Origin: Acanthacorydalis orientalis
Taxonomy: Eukaryota; Arthropoda; Insecta; Megaloptera; Corydalidae
Direction of reading: 5' to 3'
Length of the DNA stretch: 64,000 bases
Assembly (NCBI GenBank): GCA_034766995.1
Contig: CM068321.1
Coordinates: forward strand, 15,109,026-15,173,025
The notes below the pieces were generated by a model. That model made no database searches and was not told the origin of the DNA. It worked only from the letters and a program-made list of their open reading frames with translations. Of this stretch, positions 1 through 11,499 are shown piece after piece (the stretch's first letter is position 1; every line of letters begins with the position of its first letter). The position numbers and the translations under genes were made by a program.

Positions 1-3000
1 TATTAAAACTTCCAAGTTATTTTAATTAAAAAATTGTAAGAATACTAAGATATATTTTTTAATTTTATAATATATTATACACATAAATAAATTGTTTATT
101 CTGTTATATACATATATGTTCATTTTATATATAAACTTATTATTTCTTTTAATGTACACAGGTAACGCGAACTTTAGTTAATTTGTTAGCATCATCTCAT
201 GATTAGTAATTAACCAACGTAGTTTGGAATTACTTTATAAATTATAAAAGTAATTAGCAAAAGCAGATACGCTTTATTATTATACATGTGTATATATTAT
301 TATGAATACGACTATTGATGCTGCAGTTTTTATCGATTGTTTCGTTTCTCACTTTTCTAATAAATAAATTAAAAAAAAAATGATTTTTATATTATAAATA
401 TACATTGTTGTAATAAAAATATAAATTACGTTATTCAATTCCTGCCTCATATATTATGCTTCTTTATATTGATCGACTTAAAAAATTGACAAATATTACT
501 GTTTTAAAAGGCATATTCTTTAATTATTTTTTTAAAAAAAATATATTTAGGGAATAATTTTAATTGCTGGTATGAATCGACACTAATTATTTGTAATAAT
601 TACTTTACGACAGAAAGTAGATATACATTTGTAGCTTGAATTTGAATGGACACTCAAGAAGGTCTTCGTAATAACGATAACTGTTAATCATAAGGTAACT
701 TGTGCAGTAATACGCAGCAGGTACGCCAACACCTGCGTGTCTCACTCCCTATTTAATGAACAATTTCAAACGTTCGCAGCTTCCTAACATCTGAATATTA
801 AACATAAAATAGTTATAACGTTATTGACTGAAAACAATGTAATTATTAGAGATACTTTCATACAAAATCGAGACTTTAATATTTATAGTTGTTTAAAAAA
901 TATTTTATTTGATCAATATAACTTTTCAACATACAATCTCACATCGTTTCTTGTAAAATTAAGCAAAAAAAAAAATAATAAGTTTCCCTCGAGGATATTC
1001 AGTAGACTATGCATAATTTGTATTTAAACAGTGTTTTATAAAGAGTGGTTTTTGTAAAAAATAAGGTGAAAGAAACTTTTCCACAATGAGTCGACAAGCT
1101 TATCGTTAGATTTGAACGAGGAGACTGCTAAAGAGCTACTCCTGGTTCATTGGTTAGCAATGGCTGGTAACCACTGAATTGCAAGTTCAACTACAGAACT
1201 ATTTTACTCTCCATTAACAAAACGATTATCTCGTAATTTAATAAATTCTCAAATTACTAGAATACCTTTGTCGAATAACTTACTTAGTATTTTCTCCTTG
1301 AAGTTTTATTAAAAGCAAATGTTCAGAGAATTTATTAAAATAATTATTGCTTAGAATTATCGAACGAAACTTATAAGGAAATTGAACTTATAATTACTGC
1401 AAAATACTTTTTTTTTAATTAAGATTATTAATAATTGAACAGTAAAGTTTGAATTATTAATTACACATGAGTAATTACTTTGATTATATTTTATAATTAA
1501 AATCAGAAAATTAATCAAGCTGTACAATATGTAATAATAAAAATCGTTGTTAAAATATTAATATTTAGAATAAATTTAAATTATCAAGCAAGTAGGAAAT
1601 ACATTGAAAAAGAAATAAATAAATAAAATTGTTGTATAGATTTTTTAACTACTCATAAAAATTAATGATTTATTATATTTTTTGTTAAGATGCATAGATA
1701 ACTATTGGATAATAAACACTGATAACATTTTTTTCTTTATTATGAACGTAAACGTTTACTTTAGAAAAATCTAATTAAGTTCTAAAAACTTCGATATTCT
1801 AAAAACAAAAATTATATAAAATACTATATATATATATTTAATCATTTTAATACTTTTATTAATTTTTTAATAATAATCGTACTATTAAAAAACTATCGTT
1901 ATTTAAAAAATGTAATTTTGGGTTAAGATTAATTTTTAAACAATATATAATTATACTTCAAACAAAATATAATTATAATAAATAGTAAAAACATTAGAAA
2001 ATTCCTTATAAACTATTTTAAAAAAATCTCTTTAATTAAACTATGCTGGTCTGCTTTAAATAAGGTGTGGATTTTTTTAACATAATATATTTTTTTATTT
2101 GTGTTTCGGTTATAGAATTACGAACAGGTAATTCAATGAAAAATACTGTTCACAAAGTTAGGTGGACAAAAAGTAGTTGTCTAAAAAACCTACATACATA
2201 TTGATATATGAAATACAGATAAGTTGCTAGTTTATTATTAACCTAGCAATGTATGTTTACATTTTTTTCAATTTAAAAGACAAATTTATATAAAAATATT
2301 TTATTATTGTGGTCTCAGAATCGAAAATTATATTTTTCACAATTAATTAATGAATCTTCAAGTATACTAATGGACGTAAAGGCAAGCTACTCACTTAAGA
2401 TTTAGTTCAATTATTAGATTTTCCATGATTGTATTTATTGATTTCAGGATGAATGTTATCAAAAATATCAATTTAGAATGTTTAAATAATATCTGTTATG
2501 TTAATACAATTATTCTAGAACTATACATTTTGAGTGCAGCCTTGTTATAATATAATTTGGATACTTTGGCTATTTTTTTTTACAAATATATTTTTTTGTA
2601 CGTATATGGATTTAAAAATGAACACTGTTCAAATTTTTGCAATCTTATAAAGTGTACTTAATATTAAAATATATAAAAAAAACTATTTTTAATTACAATC
2701 ATGATGTTTCTACTCTTATATTTAATATTGTTATAATATTCTATGTTAAATATAGAATTTAAATATACATTTCATTACTTATGCAATATTTTTAACAAAA
2801 ATTACACATTAAACAATTTTAAAACATTACAACAAAGTAAACAAATTTTCAACAAATCTCAAGAAAGTAAACAATTTAAAATATCATGAGAATATTCAGC
2901 ATAATTACACATTCTATAAATTTAAATGACTGTAATGAATGGACTCGTAAATAAACTCCGACTATGTAAATAAAACATAAAATATTTCAACAAGAATGTT

Positions 3001-3300
3001 TAAAGACGCGAACGATGGCGAAAAATTAGGGTCGTTAACGATATCCATGACAGTATCAAACGTCGTTTAAATATCTTTGACATTTTATTATGAAAAAGAA
3101 TCCATTTTAATGAACGTGATACACGTATGTATTTTATAAAACGGAACTAATTAAGATAGTCGCCATGAAAAATGTGCCAAAACTAACAATCTTTTAAATG
3201 CTTGAGATTTTTTTGTGTGTTCTGTAAACATTGACTTTTTTATATCGCTTAATCGTGTCGTGAGAAATTTTATTCTTTTAAATTTATGATTATATACGCA
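1..3300. other. AT-rich gene-free stretch
   Basis: No coding frame of convincing composition on either strand; the 67-codon frame at 824-1027 has no family features. Slightly G+C-richer patches lie at about 600-800, 1080-1200 and 3000-3180, and may be old unique sequence. Most of the rest is A/T homopolymer and poly-(A/T) drift. Confidence 0.7.
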
Positions 3301-3328
3301 AGATGTTTTCAATATTTACTTGTATATG

Positions 3329-3351
3329 TATATATATATATATATATATAT
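3329..3351. repeat. (TA)n microsatellite
   Basis: Perfect (TA)n of 23 bp. A second perfect tract of 27 bp lies at 3606-3632. Confidence 0.9.
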
Positions 3352-3598
3352 TCCTTCAGAAAAAAAATATGAAATAAATTTCTTAAATAGCACAAATTTT
3401 AAATATACACAAATAAGAAAACAAATTAAACAGTTCTCTCTTAATTTCAATTCCAAAAAGTAAAGTACATATATTATTATAATATACATTGTGTTTAAAT
3501 TATTTCCTTTCAGTAATGCATTTAAGATATTAATGCGATATTTTTATAAAACTTGTGAGAAATTAATTTTGGTTATTATTATTTGTAATTAATGATTT

Positions 3599-3636
<38 letters not shown>

Positions 3637-3859
3637 TCATCTTCAGCTATACTGAAAATTAATTTATTCGCTTAGGAATATTAATCAATATTTAACAAAT
3701 AAATGTATTATTGATCTAGAAGAACGCCCAATGTTCATATTAAAACTAAAGGGTTTTTATATGTTCACTCGTAATTATATAAATTTAAGTCTGCCAGTGA
3801 AATGTAGAAAAATACATCACCTCTTTCATAAAAATGTAACGAGCAAGTTGACCTAAATG

Positions 3860-4260
3860 AAATGACGTGTTATAAAGAGCTTTACCAAAAAATCCTGCAC
3901 CGAAGTTAACAATTAAGACCATTCTTAATATTCATGTACACACGACATAATACATTAGTGTAAATCTATGTTAGCGACAAGAAGCGACAACGAATGACCG
4001 CACTATAGATGCTACGAGACCGGCACTAGTATCAAAACATTAATTTTTCAGTGAGTGTGAGATAATCACTACGACATTTTCTCTAATCCCTCGTAGAGAG
4101 GAACACAGGCACTGCTGGCTTCACACATATATAGCTACCTATTACATGCAGATTCTACGTTATGAACTATGCAGAGTGAAACCTCGTGTAATAAAATCTT
4201 ATTGATCCTCTAGATCGTACGTGTTTCATAGAGTTGGATCCACTTAAACGGAAAGGCCAG
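3860..4260. other. G+C-richer island, no gene recognised
   Basis: About 400 bp of complex sequence approaching 40 percent G+C, standing out from flanks that are near 20 percent. It holds several CpG-containing words such as TAGCGACAAGAAGCGACAAC and no (TA)n. All six frames are closed by stops at short intervals, so it is not an exon of any length. It could be a conserved regulatory element or old unique DNA; the sequence alone cannot decide. Confidence 0.4.
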
Positions 4261-4878
4261 AAATTGAAATCAATTTTGAATATATTGTTAGTGGTTCCCT
4301 TATATAATACTAAGATTATAATAATTATATAATTTATGTTTTTTGGAGTTTTTATTCGTTATTTTTACTTCTATATACTTTTTTAATTTGTGAGTTTTTC
4401 TTTTAAAAATCTATTAAAATTTGTGATACATTTGAATAATTCAATAATTTATATATTGAATACTTGCATCTATTTTTGTTAAGCAAAATGTTTAACAATT
4501 ACTGTAAACATTTCTATGACCAAAACTTTATCTGCAGAATTCGTACTAAAATGTTTTCTTTTTATATTTTTGTGCTTCGATAATGGAAAGCTATGGATAG
4601 ATAATTTGAACATTCAGCAATTACTGGCCATTCACAACAAATAACAACAAATAGTTGTAGTCGCTTGATTTTGTACCATATTCCTCAGATATCCTACAGT
4701 AACCCCTTCCAGCTCCTTTGTTCCTTTAGATTTTTTTCTTTCATGCTCTCTGCCAGTAACCAAGCGTATTAAACACGTCATTGTTCCAGTGGCACAAGTT
4801 ATTATTTTTAAAGTTTATGTTGCAATTTTTCATTTTAAAATTTCTTTCATTTACGTCATTATTCTTCCAACAATGCGA

Positions 4879-4901
4879 TATATATATATATGTATATATA
4901 C

Positions 4902-4944
<43 letters not shown>

Positions 4945-4955
4945 ATGTATGTATA

Positions 4956-5007
<52 letters not shown>

Positions 5008-5011
5008 ATAT
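4879..5011. repeat. Interrupted (TA)n cluster
   Basis: Three (TA)n blocks with TG and CA interruptions; the last, 4961-5005, is a perfect 45 bp. The interruptions (TGTTATGTATG) suggest an older, partly decayed array. Confidence 0.92.
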
Positions 5012-6092
5012 TGGAACAAACTAGATTTATAAAACATATATATTTAAAGAGAAATTTACGAAACTAATCTAGAAATTGATGAGAACTGAAAAGGATAGAA
5101 ACAAACACATATTCTTTATGTTTCACTTTGTGTTATCAATTTATTAAATAAATGATAGTGTAGGTTTTATAAATCACAATGGTCTTTCATTGTAGAATAG
5201 TTGTAATAATAGCGATTTTTAAATTGTCATTGTTCTGATTAAAAAGATAATATAATTGAAAGCTTTGAAATGCATTTGCATACAATACAAAACAAAATAG
5301 GACGTTGCGTGCGGTCGAAAATCGCATTATGTGTGTGACATTCACCGTATGCGATTGAATAATTAAAGGTGGAAATCAAAACTATTGTAGAGTACATTTG
5401 ATTGTGGTAATGAAATATATATCTAGTTATTATTTATAGGCAATATTTTTTATAGTTTTACCGTTCGTGTTGAATTTAAATTAATGGAATTATTCATTAG
5501 TTGTTAATGTACAAATAAATGGAATTTCCTATTTTCATGCTGTGTATCGCACTTTATTGTTTTGAAATAAAACATATATTTTAATGAAATTATAAATTAC
5601 ATTTTTCAGTTGTATCTATTTGATAAATAGACTGTACTGATTTTATATTCAAAGAGTAATTGTATTAAAAGTCATATTGATTGCATCTATTTATAAAAAA
5701 TAGAGCATGTTTTAATACTACAGTGAATGTTAAAAAAATAATTCATTTAAGTGTAAATAATTTATATATAAAGTTCATTATCTTATATAATTAATTATAT
5801 ATAATTTTCATATAAAAAATATCACAACAATTTGAAGTAAAAGTATAAAATTATTATTATTTCATTTCTTTAGATCGTTATTTTATAGTATAATTATAAA
5901 CAGTTTTATCATGAAAATGATTATAACTAAATGTTTTTTTTTGTTTTTTGAAAAAACCAACAGAAATAAAGAGAAATTTATTTATTATATTATTTATATT
6001 TACAGTACTGTTAAATATTCTATGAAAATCTTGATAAAATGAAACAAACTGAAATCGTTTCATATTAATTTGACTAAATTATATATTCTTAT

Positions 6093-6095
<3 letters not shown>

Positions 6096-6147
<52 letters not shown>
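6096..6147. repeat. (TA)n microsatellite, 52 bp
   Basis: Perfect dinucleotide run, followed after 11 bp by a second short run at 6159-6174. Confidence 0.93.
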
Positions 6148-6149
<2 letters not shown>

Positions 6150-6648
6150 CGTTTTTATTATATATATATATATAATTACTTTTGATGGTCTTCATTCATT
6201 TTAGTTATTTAAGTGTCTTTTTCCTACAACTAACTTTAACATGTCCTATCTTCATGTAGATGTTGGAGATATTTTTTTAAAAAATACAAATATTATATAA
6301 ACACAATGTAATATTAATATTTGTAAAGTGAGAATATTACAAATTTACTCATGCTGAGTATATATTTTAAAAATGTAGGGTTAATGTGGTTTACAATAGA
6401 AGTATGCTATATACAAACAGTTTTAAATAATTCAGGCCATTAAATATAAAGTTCGAATAAGAATCGATTGTATGTATATGTTTAGCTTTGGTAAACATAA
6501 CTTTTCGGCTAAAATATGTATCGTTGTTTTAATTACAACCATTAAAAATTGATTAATTTATAGGCTTGTTTCAGTTAAATAAGTATCAAAAGATGTGTAT
6601 TCCATTAAAAATTAAGTAGTATGTGGAATTGTCCCGTTCAAGTTATCT

Positions 6649-6650
<2 letters not shown>

Positions 6651-6692
<42 letters not shown>
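6651..6692. repeat. (AT)n microsatellite, 42 bp
   Basis: Perfect run; a second of 32 bp at 6782-6813 lies about 90 bp downstream. Confidence 0.93.
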
Positions 6693-6696
<4 letters not shown>

Positions 6697-6779
6697 ATGG
6701 AGAGAAATAAATTTGTGGATAATAAATTTATAATGAATAAGTTTTAAATTATCACAAAATGAGACTATTAGTGACCTTG

Positions 6780-6817
<38 letters not shown>

Positions 6818-7395
6818 ATTTTATTAGTTACAGATGTGCCCTTAAACCCCAAATAACTAACAATAATAATTTATGATAAAGAAAATATTATTTTACATTG
6901 GAATTTCTATAAGATACACTCATAAGCTAATCATTCAAATTAATGGGAAAAATTTTAACATTTTTTCTAATCCTTAATGTTATTTATATCAATTTTTATT
7001 CCATAATACTTTTATTTATTGTATCATTCATCAAATACTGCAACAATATTAAAATAATATAGCCTTATGAATTAATGGCATATTTGAAAATTGCATTCTT
7101 ATAAATCGAACCATTTTAACGTACATTTGACTTTTTAAGAATTAATATAATGATACGTGTAAAATTATATTTTTATAAAATAAAACTCAATATAGAATTT
7201 ATCATAGAAATATCAAATTTGAAACACATGCAAATATACTTCGAAATATATATTTATTTAACAATACTCATCGTTAACCATTATTTCTTTAATAAATGAA
7301 CAAAATTGTTACAAAAAATTATCTCTATTATCGTGTTGGGGATCATTTGAAAAAAATATTCCAGACATCTGTAAATAATGTTCTCATATCTTCTG

Positions 7396-7410
<15 letters not shown>

Positions 7411-7458
<48 letters not shown>
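7411..7458. repeat. (AT)n microsatellite, 48 bp
   Basis: Perfect run preceded by ACATACATATATAC, the usual decayed edge of such tracts here. Confidence 0.93.
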
Positions 7459-7461
<3 letters not shown>

Positions 7462-7679
7462 TGTTTCTTTGTCTTTTATTCACTATCTTATATGTGTAGA
7501 TGTAGTTATTTTTGAAATATAATATTTAATGTCACAGGAAAATTTCGAAATGTACTTGATATTATTTTATTTTCGTAAAACTATTCAAAAGAAGCAACGC
7601 ATCAACGATGATTCCATTCTAGTTATATCCAAAGAATCTCCGATTGAAAATATGTATTTCGATTTACTACACTCTTTGT

Positions 7680-8110
7680 TATTTTATCTGATCATGAATA
7701 ATATCGATGTTAGTGAGTCTGTTACAATAGCAAAGGCGTGTTTATATATACAGGCAAGCGTATAGGTAGACAGGAACGACGGTTGTATTTGATATACACG
7801 TATATAGGTAAAGGCAGGTTGACGGTGAAACGCTAGCCGGGTAGGTTGACTGGCTGGTAGGTAGGTAGGTCGTTTATGAGCTTTCGAGCAACGGACCGCC
7901 GCTGCAAATTTCTTTTCCGATATATACGGTCGTAGAGAGGAAAACCCATTTGTGCCATTTCGTCGTGCCTTTCTGCTGGCCACCGCTGTTACCCCTCGTC
8001 ATGCACTTCATCGTTTGGCTGTTTGTTTTATGGCTTTATTGATTCAGAAATGTTTCAAAACGGAGTTGCACACTATAACGTATTTTGTATTTTGATAGGT
8101 GCTAGTGCAC
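7680..8110. other. G+C-richer island with cryptic GGTA/CAGG repeats
   Basis: The most G+C-rich stretch in the first 10 kb. Between about 7760 and 7870 it repeats variants of GGTAGAC, GGTTGAC and GGTAGGTAGG, a cryptic simple repeat. A 99-codon minus frame (7684-7983) crosses it, but its product is biased by the repeat, has no domain I recognise, and lacks convincing splice context. I treat the island as non-coding or unresolved. Confidence 0.45.
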
Positions 8111-8211
8111 TGTATACAGGATGTTGTCTTTCACTACATTTATTATCTTCGTCAATCATAATAAAGATAAAAAAATTATTTTTTTTTAAATATCTCTTCC
8201 TCTTTCTCTCA

Positions 8212-8214
<3 letters not shown>

Positions 8215-8246
<32 letters not shown>
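8215..8246. repeat. (TA)n microsatellite, 32 bp
   Basis: Perfect run directly after a pyrimidine-rich CTCTTCCTCTTTCTCTCACAC tract (pyrimidine rich over about 20 bp). Confidence 0.9.
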
Positions 8247-8250
<4 letters not shown>

Positions 8251-8508
8251 TATATTTTGTTTCGTTAAAAATTATTAATAAGTAAGTAATTAAATCGATT
8301 CTACCCACATAGCATGAATTAATTCTACCATTATAGAAGATCCTTTTCAGTAATTGGAATTTCTCATTTATATTGAATTTTTTTCTGTACAGAGTAAATG
8401 TCAGTGAACGATGGCACGGAGATTAATAAATTTAAATCCATAACTTTATTTAATGGTCATGTTTTTTATACAAAGTAAATCATATATTTTTTAATTGCAA
8501 TATAACTT

Positions 8509-8511
<3 letters not shown>

Positions 8512-8569
<58 letters not shown>

Positions 8570-8570
8570 A
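8512..8570. repeat. (AT)n(GT)n compound microsatellite
   Basis: Fifty bp of perfect (AT)n passing into (TG)n at 8561. The AT-to-GT transition recurs at 15198, 27504, 38288, 44024 and 48523. Confidence 0.93.
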
Positions 8571-9395
8571 TTAAATTTACTTTCAGTTTAATCGAAAAAT
8601 GAGTGAAATATATATATTTTAATATACTTACATTTACATATATTTCATCTAGAAAATTATTCAAATTATGAAAGTCTGTAAACAATTATGTTTTTCATAG
8701 AATAATATTTAGATTATAATGGTAATAGCAAATTTTCTCTTATCTATGGAACTTGAGTAACGAATTAAAATATAATTTTCATTATTTTAAAATACAAAAT
8801 AATGAATATTGTTTACTATGACGAATCATTATTTTCAAAGCATATTTTATAAAATAAATTAAATTGAATAAATATTACTAATTTATTTCTATAACGTAAT
8901 TAAATATTAAGTTAAAAAATATTGACATACTTTATTATTTCTTAATACTTAAAGATATAAATATTACGAAACTACTGAAAAGCAAATAAAAATGAAACAA
9001 AAATAAATCAAGCGTCCAGCTGATGGACTAGTAAAAGGATATGTGACGTGAATATATAAAAAGGAACGTACAAAAAGGAATATCGTATCGATTTTTAAAT
9101 CTTTATAACACTGCAGGTTTTTTTTATCACAAAAACAGTATCACTAAATTCTGTAACACTGAACAGATCTGAAATTTTCAACACCATTTACACCATATGT
9201 TCACAATTTCAAAAACATTCAATGCGACAGCACACAACAGAAATTGAAATACTTTTCACATTTCGCTTCATGCCTTTTTTGTATGTATGTATGTGTGATT
9301 GTAATATATTTCACTGCACATGTAGAAAAGCAATATAGTTACAAACTATATTGTTAATAGATTTGTAAATTTCGGTATACATATATATATATGAG

Positions 9396-9397
<2 letters not shown>

Positions 9398-9446
<49 letters not shown>
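9398..9446. repeat. (AT)n microsatellite, 49 bp
   Basis: Perfect run separated by ATGAGATT from a shorter one at 9381-9392. Confidence 0.93.
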
Positions 9447-9450
<4 letters not shown>

Positions 9451-10380
9451 ATTGTATACCTTTTTTGTCTCTGTTGCAAAACTCAGTATTTATATTACAC
9501 CAAAAATATTTTTAAAGAAAACTATTATTTTATCACATTGACAAAAAAGAATCCTAAAACATTTTTTCAATATAAATTGTGAGTGTAAAATTTTATAATT
9601 AGATTTAATTTAATAAAAATAAAACATTGAAGAACACTTTTTTGAAGAATATTTCATTATAATTAGAGATTAAACACAATCGAACAGTTACATTTCAGGA
9701 ATGATCAGATTCTTCAATTTAAATATTCCTGTTTTTTAAATATTCAATTTTAAACTCTCTAAATAAAATTTATTTTATTTAAAAAATATAAAATTAATTT
9801 TTATCAATAATTATTATACTTCCGTTATTATAATTATTTGTCTGATTTAATCTTTCTTCATCGTTCTATTTTATGAGTTGTCCTGATGGTCGCTTCATCC
9901 TTTTAGATCATCTAAATTTCAGTTTTTCACTACCAGTTTAAGTATATATTCATTTCCGTATAAATTTAAGATATCTAAAATATTACTGGTCTACTTAATG
10001 ATGATGTACGTGACGAAACTAGAATAGGAGACAGAAATTCGAATGGTCAAAAAAGAAAAAGATCATAACAACGTATTAATCCGATTACTGGTATAAAAAT
10101 GTAGAATTATATTTATTTAATTTTTTTATAAATAACTGTTTTTGGTGTACTTCTTAACAAAAAACTTATATAGAGTATCCAAAATTTGAATAAATATATT
10201 TGTTATTAATTAGTAACTAGTTTATAAAAGTACTATGAACTGAAATTATAATAATAATTTAATATTTATATTTTGTTTATGTTGTATTTTAATATATGTC
10301 TTGATATTTTGATATTTTCAGTTGTGTACTTTTATTAATTTCAATCTATTTGAAAACATATTTTAATGTATTATTTTTGT

Positions 10381-10425
10381 TGCAGGTATGTGTGTTTTTC
10401 AATTCTTGGCTCAATAAATGTAAGT
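10381..10425 (+). promoter_or_regulatory. Candidate recursive splice site or 34-nt micro-exon
   Basis: A T-rich tract ending TTTTTGTTGCAG is followed immediately by GTATGT at 10386-10391, so a 3' splice site abuts a 5' splice site. This is the arrangement of a ratchet point in long insect introns. A further donor-like GTAAGT lies at 10420-10425, which would alternatively bound a 34-nt exon (10386-10419). Nothing else here proves an intron, and AT-rich DNA gives such matches by chance. Confidence 0.25.
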
Positions 10426-10709
10426 TATTTTTCTAATATATAACATTAAGCTGTTTAAAACATATGCAACAGGGTTTTAAATGTGTTCATTTACAAATCG
10501 CTTGGCATTATTTATTTTAATGTATATTGCCTACACTCACGTAGTAGTATTTTTTCTGTCTATAAATAACCTTTATGTGTTCACTGAAAATATTTTAATG
10601 TGCTGTTAAGTATGTGGTTTTAACGCTTCATTCTTAGGTAATGATGTTTTCACAACAAAACTCTTTTGACAGTTGATATTTATGTACAAATATCTATATG
10701 AAATTATAC

Positions 10710-10710
<1 letters not shown>

Positions 10711-10752
<42 letters not shown>
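10711..10752. repeat. (TA)n microsatellite, 42 bp
   Basis: Perfect run. Confidence 0.92.
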
Positions 10753-10756
<4 letters not shown>

Positions 10757-11232
10757 TATTCCACATACTGCATTTATTAATCAATATTAATTAACGATAT
10801 AACTGAACAAATATTAATCTCCTTAAAGTATTAACTAAAATATTTTTGTAAATAAATTATTCAATTTTTTCATCTGCATATGTAATATTTCATCTTCTTC
10901 TTTAAAAAATTCTGAAGAAAAATCTAACCATTATATTAAATAGATAAATGTGTATTTTTGGTATGGTATATTTCTGTGATTCTTTGAAAATCGTTATAAT
11001 AGATAAATATTCAGGAATATATATATATAATCAGTATTTAGTGATATATTTCCGTTTTTAAATAATATTTTCTATTATTAATTTGAGTAATAATTGAATT
11101 GTTCTTCTACATGTTTATAAAGTTCAAAATACTGTTTTCTATTTTTCCACTATTTGGTTTGAAACGGAAAGAAAATATTTATGAGACTCATATCTCATTT
11201 TTTATATTTATCTCTATCTTAGTAATTCCCAA

Positions 11233-11480
11233 CCTTATATGGATTGTATAAGGAGCATATAAATTTACCTTACACAAACCATATATGGTTTGTGTAAGGT
11301 GAGAGTGAGAGACTCTATCATCCATATATGGTTGTTAAACCTATAAAATATGACTTTCGTTAGTGTATAAGGATCACTTAGTCATTTTATATGCCTTATA
11401 TGATTAATATAAGGTGCGAATATCAAGTGCCCATATAAGGTCTCTATCGTTGTGTGGATTGTATAAGAAATATATAAAAC
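11233..11480. repeat. Cluster of short palindromes with four CArG boxes
   Basis: Four exact CC(A/T)6GG motifs occur within 210 bp: CCTTATATGG at 11233-11242, CCATATATGG at 11279-11288 and again at 11322-11331, and CCATATAAGG at 11431-11440. CC(A/T)6GG is the serum response factor/MADS-box consensus. The cluster also holds a hairpin with CCTTATAT / ATATAAGG arms (11394-11414) and a diverged direct repeat starting TGGATTGTATAAG near 11240 and 11456. It may be an enhancer, or an old palindromic repeat that yields CArG matches as a by-product. Confidence 0.55.
11267..11300. repeat. Perfect 34-bp palindrome
   Basis: Left arm ACCTTACACAAACC (11267-11280), self-complementary ATATAT centre (11281-11286), and an exact reverse complement of the arm at 11287-11300. 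The arms are not simple repeat, so this is unlikely to be chance. It contains the second CArG box at its centre. Confidence 0.9.
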
Positions 11481-11499
11481 CTTATATTGAAGATATAAT

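Larger units (their letters stand above)
4261..7680. other. AT-rich gene-free stretch with several (TA)n tracts
   Basis: Holds the (TA)n cluster at 4879-5011 and tracts at 6096-6147, 6159-6174, 6651-6692, 6782-6813 and 7411-7458. The open frames across these (4789-5067, 6643-6852, 7296-7499) are mostly Ile-Tyr repeats read through (TA)n and are not genes. The 61-codon minus frame at 5878-6063 has no recognisable features. Confidence 0.7.
8571..11230. other. AT-rich gene-free stretch
   Basis: Contains (AT)n tracts at 9381-9392, 9398-9446 and 10711-10752, and a candidate splice signal at 10386. No coding frame with family features on either strand. Confidence 0.65.

Noticed and set aside
4789..5067. 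92-codon frame
   Set aside because: Most of it is (Ile-Tyr)n translated from (TA)n.
7529..7765. Open frame with LILFYFRKTIQKK, reminiscent of the N-terminus of some mariner transposases
   Set aside because: Only about seven residues resemble the family start. Nothing after them matches, and no terminal repeats or other transposase segments lie nearby.
7684..7983. 99-codon minus-strand frame as a host gene
   Set aside because: It runs through a cryptic GGTA-type repeat and has no domain, no convincing splice sites and no homologue I can name.
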